DNA of 8,869 nucleotides, from assembly GCA_031270585.1 (NCBI GenBank), contig JAISXK010000039.1:1-8869 (forward strand). Direction: 5' to 3'. Position 1 is the first letter of the stretch; every line of letters starts with the position of its first letter. This stretch comes from Clostridiales bacterium. GTDB taxonomy: Bacteria > Bacillota > Clostridia > Christensenellales > CAG-138. Made by a program: the position numbers and the translations under genes. This document shows positions 1 through 6,011 of the stretch, piece after piece. The notes beneath the pieces are model-generated. The model was given only the letters and a program-made list of their open reading frames with translations, was not told the origin of the DNA and made no database searches.

Positions 1-812
1 GAGGGTGGGAAAATCCATTCGATGGCCTCGTAGCTTCCTGAATCCACATCAAAGCCATCATAACCGGCTTCATCCAGCTTTCTTATAATTTCCGGGAAGG
101 TGTCCAGCGTCCGTCCTCCGGGGAAATGGTGCTGCCCGGAAACGCGGATAAAGACGGGGAAAGCCTGCCCTGCCTTTTCTTTTATGGCCTGGAGGATTTC
201 CGTCAGCAGCCTCAGGCGGTTTTCCAAGCTGCCGCCATATTTGTCCGTTCGCTTGTTCCAATTTTTGGAGATAAACTGGTCGAGAAGGTAGCCTGTATGC
301 GCGTGAACCTCTGCGGCGTCAAAGCCCGCTTCCTTAGCCATCAAGGCTACATCCGCAAAAGCCCGTGGAATGCTTTCCACCTCCTCTAAGGTCAGGGCTC
401 TTGTATTCTGAGAAGGGTCATATAAACCTGGTATTGCAGAAGCGGAAACAGACGCCTTCCCTGGAATCGGGAAGGCATTCCGGCCCGGGCCGATGGTAAG
501 CTGAACGCACAATTTTGTACCATAGCCCTTCAATCTTTCGGTCAATGCCATAAAACGCACCTTTTGCTCATTTGTGCCAATGATGGTTACGGCTTCGTAC
601 CATGGGTCGATTTTGTTGGATACGATTTGCGTATCGCAAACAATCATGCCAACGCCACCCTTGGCGATTTCCTCGTAATAATCAATCATCCCATCATCGA
701 TGACATGATTGGGGTTGGCGTTGGTCGTCATGGGCGCCATAACGAAGCGGTTTTGCAAACGCATACTGCCGATTTTGGTGGGTTCAAATAGTTTTCTGTT
801 TTTTTCATTCAT
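1..812 (-). CDS. Old Yellow Enzyme / 2-enoate-reductase-like NADH:flavin oxidoreductase, N-terminal part (runs off the left edge)
   Basis: The reading frame is open from an ATG at 812 down to position 3, about 270 codons of the FMN-binding TIM barrel; the C-terminus lies outside the window. Visible motifs are NRFVMAPMTT (residues 21-30, FMN-site strand), GMIDYYEEIAKGGVGMI, QLTIGPGR in place of the classical QLxHxGR, and EVHAHTGYLLDQF (168-180) followed by NKRTDKYGGSLENR. The QLT..GR and GYLLDQF versions resemble, from memory, the clostridial 2-enoate reductase/BaiCD group, whose members carry extra C-terminal 4Fe-4S and FAD/NAD domains; whether this one does cannot be seen. The family reduces activated C=C bonds, or acts on enones, in the cytoplasm with NAD(P)H. 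The classical H-x-x-H substrate pair reads H170-A-H172-T here. The start is fixed by GGAGGAG at 828-822, nine bases upstream. The gene is divergent from a TetR regulator, which suggests substrate-inducible control. The exact substrate is unknown. Confidence 0.93.
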   Translation of the reverse strand, partial: MNEKNRKLFEPTKIGSMRLQNRFVMAPMTTNANPNHVIDDGMIDYYEEIAKGGVGMIVCDTQIVSNKIDPWYEAVTIIGTNEQKVRFMALTERLKGYGTKLCVQLTIGPGRNAFPIPGKASVSASAIPGLYDPSQNTRALTLEEVESIPRAFADVALMAKEAGFDAAEVHAHTGYLLDQFISKNWNKRTDKYGGSLENRLRLLTEILQAIKEKAGQAFPVFIRVSGQHHFPGGRTLDTFPEIIRKLDEAGYDGFDVDSGSYEAIEWIFPP

Positions 813-821
813 CCTCTACCA

Positions 822-863
822 CTCCTCCGCATAAATAAAATGATATTTCTGTACATTAAACAA
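822..863 (-). promoter_or_regulatory. Tentative promoter and ribosome binding site of the OYE-like gene
   Basis: On the minus strand TTGTTT (863-858) and TTTTAT (840-835) are separated by 17 bases, followed closely by GGAGGAG (828-822). Both hexamers match consensus only partly, and the implied transcript would start almost at the ribosome binding site, so the promoter call is weak. The ribosome binding site itself is clear. A second AT-rich stretch, TTATAAAA near 876-869, could provide an alternative -10 but has no convincing -35. Confidence 0.3.
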
Positions 864-913
864 TTGAATTTTATAAGATGCTTTGGTAGGATGAAAGAAA
901 CATATTTGTCCAT

Positions 914-932
914 GTGTTAACCAGGTTGACAC
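914..932. promoter_or_regulatory. 19-bp palindromic operator candidate between the OYE-like gene and the TetR gene
   Basis: GTGTTAACC-A-GGTTGACAC is an odd-centred inverted repeat in which 8 of 9 arm positions are complementary. It overlaps the TTGACA -35 hexamer (926-931) of the regulator and lies about 100 bp upstream of the divergent OYE-like gene. Size, symmetry and placement are typical of TetR-family operators and would allow autorepression. Control of the divergent gene from this site would need a minus-strand promoter close by, which is not clear. Binding is inferred, not shown. Confidence 0.5.
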
Positions 933-953
933 GGCAGCTGTATTGTAAATATT
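926..953 (+). promoter_or_regulatory. Candidate promoter of the first TetR gene
   Basis: A perfect TTGACA (926-931) is followed after 16 bases by AATATT (948-953, 4 of 6 matches to TATAAT). Transcription would start near 960, giving a leader of about 26 bases that ends in the GAGGGGGAG ribosome binding site (972-980). The -35 box sits inside the palindrome at 914-932. Confidence 0.4.
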
Positions 954-985
954 GCGATTTGGTAACCACAAGAGGGGGAGTTACG

Positions 986-1558
986 ATGGCCATTCGTCCT
1001 CAAACAAAGCATATCATCGCCGCAGCATTTGAAAAAATATTGGAAACAAAATCCTTTGACGAAATTTCCGTAAAGGATATCGTGGAAAGCTGTGGCGCCT
1101 CCAGAACGGCTTTTTATCATCATTTTCACGATAAATATGATTTGGCGACATGGATTCACAAGCAAATGATTGAAGATTATATTAAAAACAGCCCCGGCCT
1201 TGTCATCAGCGGGTCTTTGATCTGTCAATGCTTACAATTCATGAAGGAAAAGCAAAGCTTTTTCACAAGTATCGTAAAGTACAAAGGACAGAACTCTTTT
1301 CATGATTTCTTTTATGACTTTGTGTTGCAAAAGACTATCGAAAGGATAAAGCAAGCTAACCCTTCCGAACCCGTTAGCGGCGATTTTCTGCATAGTATAC
1401 GGTTTTACCTGACGGGGGCGACATACTTTACGTTAAATTGGGTGAAAAACGGCATGCTTGAATCCGCTGAAGGAATGACCAGAATAATGCTGGATAGCTT
1501 GCCGGCGAAGCTTACTCCGTATTTTGCGATCACACCTTTGACGGCTATTCCTCTATGA
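986..1558 (+). CDS. TetR/AcrR-family transcriptional regulator (DhaS-like C-terminal domain)
   Basis: A 190-residue protein with the layout of a TetR-family repressor. The N-terminal helix-turn-helix covers about residues 28-47 (VKDIVESCGASRTAFYHHF) and is followed by DKYDLATW. The C-terminal part contains the phrase YKGQNSF, which I associate with the TetR subgroup related to DhaS. No catalytic or membrane segments are seen. The start at 986 is chosen because GAGGGGGAG lies five bases upstream. A GTG at 914 would extend the frame by 24 residues but would start inside the presumed operator and promoter, so it is unlikely. It is divergently paired with the OYE-like reductase, the usual arrangement for a local regulator that senses its neighbour's substrate. 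The inducer cannot be read from the sequence. It has no co-transcribed partner downstream, since the next gene, pgk, has its own promoter. Confidence 0.9.
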   Translation: MAIRPQTKHIIAAAFEKILETKSFDEISVKDIVESCGASRTAFYHHFHDKYDLATWIHKQMIEDYIKNSPGLVISGSLICQCLQFMKEKQSFFTSIVKYKGQNSFHDFFYDFVLQKTIERIKQANPSEPVSGDFLHSIRFYLTGATYFTLNWVKNGMLESAEGMTRIMLDSLPAKLTPYFAITPLTAIPL

Positions 1559-1797
1559 TTTACCTCATAGCCGGTAAACTGCAATTCGCTACTCCTAAGC
1601 CCTTCTGATCATCGCTTTTCAACTAAATCGGGAGTTGAGCCGTTTTAACTTTGCAATTCATCTGAAAAAGTATGATGCGCATATAGTATATTTTTTTATT
1701 TGAGATGCACCGCGCATATGGTATTATAGTACAAACATGTGATTTTATTATGCGCGGGACGCAATTCGTTATAAGCAATAATTATCAGGAGGCCGCT
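1559..1797 (+). other. Intergenic region between the TetR gene and pgk
   Basis: No gene is seen. At the left end overlapping hairpins cover the TetR stop codon: CGGCTAT (1542-1548) with ATAGCCG (1567-1573), or CTATGA (1553-1558) with TCATAG (1565-1570). Neither is followed by a T-run, so no clear terminator separates the two units. The right half is AT-rich and contains the pgk promoter and a 13-base near-direct repeat: GCGCATATAGTAT at 1677-1689 and GCGCATATGGTAT at 1712-1724. Confidence 0.7.
1700..1727 (+). promoter_or_regulatory. Promoter of the pgk-tpiA-gpmI operon
   Basis: TTGAGA (1700-1705) and TATTAT (1722-1727) are separated by 16 bases, and the -10 is preceded by TGG (1719-1721), an extended -10 element. 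Transcription would begin near 1734 and give a leader of about 65 bases ending in AGGAGG (1787-1792). This is the best sigma-A-type promoter in the window and suits a constitutively expressed glycolytic operon. Confidence 0.55.
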
Positions 1798-2985
1798 ATG
1801 CCAAAGAAGACCATCGAAGACATCGACGTAAAAAACAAACGGGTGCTCGTGCGCGTTGATTTTAATGTGCCGTTGGATGAACAAGGCCATGTTGCCGATG
1901 AAAAGCGCATTGTCGCGGCGCTGCCCACCATACAATATCTCATCAGGCACGAGGCGCGGGTGATACTCGTTTCGCATCTTGGCCGCCCAAAAGGCAAAAG
2001 AGACCCCGGTCTTTCGCTTTTGCCCGTGGCCGCGCGCCTGCGGGAATTGCTGCCCGGCGTATCGGTAACGTTTGCGCCGGATACCATTGGCGACGGCGCC
2101 AAGGCCGCCGTGGCGGCATGCAGGCCGGGCGAGGCGGTATTGCTGGAGAATGTGCGCTTTTATAAAGAAGAAACCGAAAACGACCCGGCATTTGCAAAAG
2201 AGCTTGCGTCGCTCGCGGATGTATTTGTATCCGACGCTTTTGGCACGGTGCACCGCGCGCATGCTTCCACCGTTGGCGTTGCGGATTATCTGCCCGCCGT
2301 GGCCGGGTTTTTGATAGACAAGGAGCTTTCCATAATGGGCGGGGCGCTGAATAACCCCAAACGGCCCTTTGTGGCCGTACTTGGCGGCGCGAAGGTGGGC
2401 GATAAGATCGGCGTAATCACCAATTTGCTTAACAAATGCGACAGCATCCTCATCGGTGGCGGTATGGCGTTCACGTTCTTTAAGGCCATGGGGTATGAAA
2501 TCGGCACCTCTTTGCTGGACGAAGAAAACATTGGTCTGGCGAGCGAATTAATGGCAAAGGCAAAGAAAAAGGGCGTGCGGTTTATGCTGCCCTGTGATAC
2601 CGTGGCCGCCAGGGAGTTTGCAGCGGACAGCGAACACATAACGGGGGAGAGCGATGCCATACCCGCAGGATATATGGGGCTGGATATCGGTCCCAAGGCG
2701 GCCAGCGCGTACGCCTGCGTAATAGAGGCCGCCGCAACGGTGGTCTGGAACGGACCCATGGGGGTGTTTGAGTTCCCTGCGTTTGCCTGTGGCACCAAGC
2801 GTGTGGCAAAAGCCTGCGCTGACTGCAAGGGCGTTACCATCATAGGAGGCGGGGACTCCGCATCCGCTGTGAAAAAGCTGGGATATGCCGATAAAATAAC
2901 GCATATATCCACGGGCGGCGGGGCGTCGCTGGAGTTTTTGGAAGGGAAGACGCTGCCCGGCGTGGCTGCGCTGGACGATAAATAA
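1798..2985 (+). CDS. pgk: Phosphoglycerate kinase
   Basis: A 395-residue cytoplasmic enzyme that converts 1,3-bisphosphoglycerate and ADP to 3-phosphoglycerate and ATP. The N-domain has RVDFNVP (19-25), R37, SHLGRPKG (59-66), LLENVRFYKEE (115-125) and DAFGTVHRAH (146-155). The C-domain has VAVLGGAKVGDK, ILIGGGMAF, VVWNGPMGVFE, IIGGGDSAS (348-356) and HISTGGGASLEFLEG (369-383). These cover the substrate and nucleotide sites along the full family length. AGGAGG five bases upstream fixes the start at 1798; an in-frame ATG at 1705 is upstream of the predicted transcription start and would add a non-conserved tail. It is the first gene of the operon, 38 bases before tpiA. Clostridial operons often place gap just upstream, but here the neighbour is a TetR gene. 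Local base use looks GC-richer than the flanking regulators. The call is secure. Confidence 0.98.
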   Translation: MPKKTIEDIDVKNKRVLVRVDFNVPLDEQGHVADEKRIVAALPTIQYLIRHEARVILVSHLGRPKGKRDPGLSLLPVAARLRELLPGVSVTFAPDTIGDGAKAAVAACRPGEAVLLENVRFYKEETENDPAFAKELASLADVFVSDAFGTVHRAHASTVGVADYLPAVAGFLIDKELSIMGGALNNPKRPFVAVLGGAKVGDKIGVITNLLNKCDSILIGGGMAFTFFKAMGYEIGTSLLDEENIGLASELMAKAKKKGVRFMLPCDTVAAREFAADSEHITGESDAIPAGYMGLDIGPKAASAYACVIEAAATVVWNGPMGVFEFPAFACGTKRVAKACADCKGVTIIGGGDSASAVKKLGYADKITHISTGGGASLEFLEGKTLPGVAALDDK

Positions 2986-3023
2986 ACACAAACTATAGAA
3001 TACTGCCGAAAGGAACAACTTTT

Positions 3024-3770
3024 ATGCGTAAACCCATTATTGCCGGCAACTGGAAGATGAATAAAACCCCCTATGAAGCACGCCAATTAGCGTCGGCGCT
3101 TGTGCCGCTTGTAAAAGAGGCCAGGTGCGACGTTGTGATATGTCCGCCGTTTGTGTCGCTGGGGGTGGTGAAAGAATGCATTGCAACCAGCAATATCAAG
3201 CTGGGCGCGCAAAACATGCATTGGGCCGAAAGCGGCGCGTACACGGGCGAGATCAGCGCTGCCATGCTCAAGGCGGCGGGGGCGGAATACGTCATTCTCG
3301 GCCACAGCGAGCGCAGGCAATACTTTGGCGAAACTGACGAAACGGTAAACCTGCGCGTCAAGGCGGCCATTGCCGCAGGCATCACGCCCATCATCTGCGT
3401 GGGAGAAACCCTTGCGCAACGCGAAGGCGGCGAGACGGACGCCTTTGTAACGGGGCAAACGGGGGGCGCGCTGCAGGGCTTGACGGCGCGGCAGGCGGAA
3501 GCGATCATCATCGCCTACGAACCTATATGGGCTATTGGCACGGGCGTTACCGCTACGGACGCAGAGGCCAACGAAACCGTGGGGGTGGTGCGAAGGGCCG
3601 TTGCCGGCGTGTTTGGCGCGGATGTGGCACAGAAGGTGCGCATACAATACGGCGGTAGCATGAACCCGAAAAACGCATCCTCGCTCATGGCCATGCCGGA
3701 AATCGACGGGGGGTTGATTGGCGGCGCCAGTCTCAGGGCGGAAGATTTCGCGAAAGTTGTGCTCTATTGA
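3024..3770 (+). CDS. tpiA: Triosephosphate isomerase
   Basis: A 248-residue TIM-barrel enzyme that interconverts dihydroxyacetone phosphate and glyceraldehyde 3-phosphate in glycolysis and gluconeogenesis. The catalytic set is complete: N9 and K11 in GNWKMN, H94 in ILGHSERR, and E166 in AYEPIWAIGTG, which also contains the flexible loop 6. The phosphate-binding YGGSMNPKN and DGGLIGGASL segments are present near the C-terminus. Length is normal for the family. The ribosome binding site AAAGGA (3010-3015) lies 8 bases from the ATG. It sits 38 bases after pgk and 67 bases before gpmI on the same strand, with no terminator between, so all three genes are probably one transcript. No oddities are seen. 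Confidence 0.98.
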   Translation: MRKPIIAGNWKMNKTPYEARQLASALVPLVKEARCDVVICPPFVSLGVVKECIATSNIKLGAQNMHWAESGAYTGEISAAMLKAAGAEYVILGHSERRQYFGETDETVNLRVKAAIAAGITPIICVGETLAQREGGETDAFVTGQTGGALQGLTARQAEAIIIAYEPIWAIGTGVTATDAEANETVGVVRRAVAGVFGADVAQKVRIQYGGSMNPKNASSLMAMPEIDGGLIGGASLRAEDFAKVVLY

Positions 3771-3803
3771 GCTTGCGCCATCTGCTATTGGGCGATACGG
3801 TTG

Positions 3804-3819
3804 TGCGGCGTATGCCGCA
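3804..3819 (+). repeat. Small intercistronic hairpin before gpmI
   Basis: TGCGGC-GTAT-GCCGCA forms a perfect 6-bp stem with a 4-base loop, immediately upstream of the gpmI ribosome binding site GGAAAGG (3822-3828). There is no T-run, so it is not a terminator. It could protect the upstream mRNA or tune gpmI translation; that role is only inferred. Confidence 0.5.
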
Positions 3820-3837
3820 ACGGAAAGGCTATAACAA

Positions 3838-5388
3838 ATGAGAAGACCGGTTGCATTGATCATACTGGATGGCTTTGGTTGCAGTGAAACGGCAAAGGGC
3901 AACGCCCTATTGGCGGATGGAGCAAAGAATATCACCGCGCTATGGAACAAGTATCCCCATACGAAGATTGCCGCAAGCGGACTTGCCGTGGGTCTGCCCG
4001 AAGGGCAGATGGGCAATTCCGAAGTGGGGCATCTGAATATAGGTGCCGGCCGCATCGTATACCAGGATCTGACGCGCATCACCAAGTCCATACAGGATGG
4101 CGATTTCTTTAAAAACGAGGCGTTTTTAAAGGCCATGGAAAACTGCAGGCAGAAGGGCACGGCGCTGCATCTGATGGGATTATGCTCCGACGGCGGCGTG
4201 CACAGCCATTTGCGGCACGCCTATGCGCTGGTAAGACTGGCGCGTAAAGTGGGCTTGCGGCGCGTATACCTGCATTGCTTTATGGATGGCCGGGATGTGT
4301 CGCCCACAAGCGGCAGGGGGTATCTTAAAGCGCTGCAAAGCGCGCTGGACGATATAGGCTGCGGGCAAATCGCCACTGTGATGGGTCGCTATTACGCCAT
4401 GGACAGAGACAACCGTTATGAGCGCGTGCGGCAGGCATACGCCGCCATGGTGTATGGCGAAGGGCGGCAGGCACGAAGCGCAGACGACGCCATCGCCTAT
4501 GCCTATGCGCATGATGAGACGGATGAATTTATAAAGCCCACCGTCATCATGCAAAACGGTGCGCCGGCGACCACCATCCGAGAGGACGACGGCGTGATAT
4601 TTTTTAACTTTCGCCCCGACAGGGCGCGTGAAATCACGCGGGCGTTGCTGCTTCGCGATTTTGACGGCTTTGAAAGGCGGCGGGGGTGGTTTCCACTATG
4701 CTATGTATCCATGACGCAATACGACAAAACGTTTGAAGGATATTTGGATGTGGCCTACAAGCCGGAAACGCTCATAAACACGCTGGGCGAGTACCTGGGG
4801 AAGCTTGGCAAAACACAATTGCGCATTGCCGAAACCGAAAAATACGCGCACGTCACATTCTTTTTCAATGGCGGCATGGAAGCGCCCAACATCGGTGAGG
4901 ACAGGCACCTTATACCATCCCCTAAGGTGGCCACATATGATCTTAAGCCTGAGATGAGCGCCTACGAGGTGGCGGAGGAAGCCGTGCGCCGCGTCAGGGA
5001 GGGGTCGTATGATGTGATCATAGTAAATTTTGCCAACTCCGACATGGTGGGGCATACCGGCGTGATGGAGGCTGCCGTAGCGGCGGTGCACGCCGTGGAC
5101 GCCTGTACCGCGCGCGTGGCGCAGGCCGTATTGCAGGCGGGGGGGCATTGTCTGATCACGGCGGATCACGGCAATGCTGAATGTATGATCGATCCGGTAA
5201 GCGGTGGCCCTTTTACCGCGCATACCACCAACCCCGTGCCGCTGATCGTCGTCGACCCAGACCGAATCGGGGAAAAGCTGCGGGATGACGGCAAGCTTGC
5301 GGATTTGGCGCCCACGCTTTTAAGTATGATGGGCCTGCCCATACCCAAGGAGATGACGGGCAAACCTATGTTTCGGTTACACGTTTAG
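3838..5388 (+). CDS. gpmI: 2,3-bisphosphoglycerate-independent phosphoglycerate mutase
   Basis: A 516-residue cofactor-independent, dimetal (usually manganese) mutase of the alkaline-phosphatase fold. It converts 3-phosphoglycerate to 2-phosphoglycerate. The phosphatase-domain metal ligands match those of the characterised Bacillus enzyme: D11 in ILDGFG, S61 (phosphoserine nucleophile) in GNSEVGHLN, D402 and H406 in NSDMVGHTG, D443 and H444 in TADHGNAE, and H462 in AHTTNPVP. The inserted transferase domain has CSDGGVHSH (116-124), HCFMDGRDVSPTSG, GRYYAMDRDNRYERV and FNFRPDRARE. Full length, with the usual C-terminal EMTGKPM. The ribosome binding site is GGAAAGG, nine bases upstream of the ATG. 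It is the last gene of the pgk-tpiA-gpmI unit. Enolase, which often follows, is absent; instead the gene ends at a non-coding scar region. No strong terminator with a T-run follows, only a pyrimidine-rich stretch at 5398-5416. Confidence 0.98.
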   Translation: MRRPVALIILDGFGCSETAKGNALLADGAKNITALWNKYPHTKIAASGLAVGLPEGQMGNSEVGHLNIGAGRIVYQDLTRITKSIQDGDFFKNEAFLKAMENCRQKGTALHLMGLCSDGGVHSHLRHAYALVRLARKVGLRRVYLHCFMDGRDVSPTSGRGYLKALQSALDDIGCGQIATVMGRYYAMDRDNRYERVRQAYAAMVYGEGRQARSADDAIAYAYAHDETDEFIKPTVIMQNGAPATTIREDDGVIFFNFRPDRAREITRALLLRDFDGFERRRGWFPLCYVSMTQYDKTFEGYLDVAYKPETLINTLGEYLGKLGKTQLRIAETEKYAHVTFFFNGGMEAPNIGEDRHLIPSPKVATYDLKPEMSAYEVAEEAVRRVREGSYDVIIVNFANSDMVGHTGVMEAAVAAVHAVDACTARVAQAVLQAGGHCLITADHGNAECMIDPVSGGPFTAHTTNPVPLIVVDPDRIGEKLRDDGKLADLAPTLLSMMGLPIPKEMTGKPMFRLHV

Positions 5389-5418
5389 AGCGGATGTTCT
5401 TCTTTTTTTCTTTTCCAT
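5377..5418 (-). other. 13-codon minus-strand frame with a good ribosome binding site (possible truncated gene start)
   Basis: AAGGAG (5431-5426) stands seven bases before an ATG at 5418, and the frame reads MEKKKRRTSALNV before a stop at 5379-5377. The stop lies inside the 3' end of gpmI on the opposite strand. The initiation signal is better than chance would usually supply. The frame could be the surviving start of a gene whose body was lost, or it could be coincidental. Confidence 0.15.
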
Positions 5419-5472
5419 CGCATATCTCCTTGCATAAAATAATTTGGTGTGGTATAACCCGAGTTTGACAGC

Positions 5473-5519
5473 AATCGGGTAGGAGGCCACCCATTAGTTG
5501 GGTGGTCTCCTACCCGATT
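5473..5519. repeat. Strong 20-bp inverted repeat (hairpin) downstream of gpmI
   Basis: Two 20-base arms (5473-5492 and 5500-5519) flank the loop ATTAGTT. Nineteen pairs are Watson-Crick and one is G-T, so the RNA hairpin on the plus strand would be fully paired. The arms begin with AATCGGGTAGGAG. No T-run follows on either strand, so it is not a standard intrinsic terminator, though it could stop or stabilise the operon transcript. It may also be a palindromic part of a mobile element. The structure is certain; its role is not. Confidence 0.85.
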
Positions 5520-5567
5520 ATGCTATTACGGCTTTCCTCTTCGCTGTTGACTTAACTTAATGACATT

Positions 5568-5718
5568 GGGCGCAAGCCCGCCTCAGACAATCAACAAGCC
5601 TCTGCATGGGAAAGTAACAGAGAATTCCATGCAAGATAAGGCTTCTCATCCGTTATTTTGCAGCGGCATGACGGTGCAAAATGACACCCTGCAGTTCTTC
5701 TTTCCGTGATCGGATGAG
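5568..5718. repeat. Cluster of short inverted repeats
   Basis: Three separate structures can be read. GGGC-GCAA-GCCC (5568-5579) is a 4-bp stem with a GNRA tetraloop. TGCATGGGA (5603-5611) pairs with TTCCATGCA (5625-5633) with one G-T pair. CTCATCCG (5645-5652) pairs perfectly with CGGATGAG (5711-5718) and encloses ATTTTGCA (5655-5662) with TGCAAAAT (5675-5682). Such density could reflect a structured RNA or the ends of decayed transposable elements. I do not recognise a known RNA family. Confidence 0.55.
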
Positions 5719-5909
5719 GCATGCGGATTTACGCATTCAAATTGAGCAAGTAAAACAAGAAATGCAAACGCCTTTTTCCTTTACCGTTGAGCTTAAAAAC
5801 AAAGCTTGCGCGTATTGAAGAATTGGGCCACAGGATGGGACATAACCAGCGGGAAACACCCGATATGAAGAAGGTTGAGCGACTTCATAGAAAGGTAATG
5901 GCGAGGTAA
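5681..5909 (+). pseudogene. Frameshifted remnant resembling the C-terminal tail of a conjugative-element helicase
   Basis: Two overlapping frames join into one sensible sequence of about 75 residues if one A is removed from the AAAAA run at 5795-5799. The first frame (5681-5818) gives RMRHADLRIQIEQVKQEM then QTPFSFTVELK. The second continues with KLARIEELGHRMG and ends at the TAA at 5907-5909. The pattern K-x-E-x-x-x-P-F-x(4)-E-L-x-x-K-x-A-R-x-x-E-L, within a charged, probably helical stretch, resembles from memory the tail of large SNF2/DEAD-type helicases in Firmicute integrative conjugative elements. No start, ribosome binding site or upstream domain is present, so the fragment is a broken remnant rather than a working gene. 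The frameshift could also be a sequencing error in the homopolymer. The family assignment is tentative. Confidence 0.38.
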
Positions 5910-5961
5910 ATTTTTGCCGTGCCATTTAGCGAACGCATACATGTTGCCAAATAATCTACGA

Positions 5962-5973
5962 TACGGTACTGTA
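5962..5973. promoter_or_regulatory. Weak palindrome upstream of the second TetR gene
   Basis: TACGGTACTGTA is symmetric at 10 of 12 positions and lies 38 bases before the TetR start, where an operator could sit. A partial -35 (TTGCCA, 5944-5949) lies just upstream, but no good -10 is seen at a proper distance. Short palindromes of this quality arise by chance, so this is only a candidate. Confidence 0.2.
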
Positions 5974-6011
5974 AATAAAAAACGGGATCGAAAATAAGCG
6001 AGGGTTTAGTC

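Larger units (their letters stand above)
5389..6011. other. 623-bp region without an intact gene; probable mobile-element scar
   Basis: No intact reading frame with a plausible product is seen on either strand. The region holds a very strong hairpin (5473-5519), a run of smaller inverted repeats (5568-5718), a frameshifted coding remnant on the plus strand (5681-5909) and a well-spaced ribosome binding site on the minus strand leading to a 13-codon frame that overlaps the gpmI stop. The phrase TTAACTTAATGACATTGG (5552-5569) reminds me of transposon ends, but no second copy is found here. Taken together this suggests degraded mobile DNA inserted between gpmI and the next unit. Confidence 0.55.

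Noticed and set aside
1542..1573. Hairpin at the end of the first TetR gene as a terminator
   Set aside because: The competing stems are short, overlap the stop codon, and are not followed by a T-run on the plus strand.
1705..1797. Upstream in-frame ATG extending pgk by 31 residues
   Set aside because: It falls inside the predicted promoter, and the conserved N-terminus plus AGGAGG support the start at 1798.
2286..3086. Minus-strand open frame of 266 codons opposite pgk
   Set aside because: It is antisense to conserved pgk sequence, has no plausible product and no good ribosome binding site that I can see.
3087..4160. Long minus-strand open frame of 357 codons across tpiA and gpmI
   Set aside because: It lies antisense to two genes with complete catalytic motifs, shows no recognisable domain, and is rich in R, A, P and H as expected of a shadow frame in GC-rich coding DNA.
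5552..5569. TTAACTTAATGACATTGG as an insertion-sequence terminal repeat
   Set aside because: It is reminiscent of transposon ends, but no inverted partner, target duplication or transposase is present in the window.
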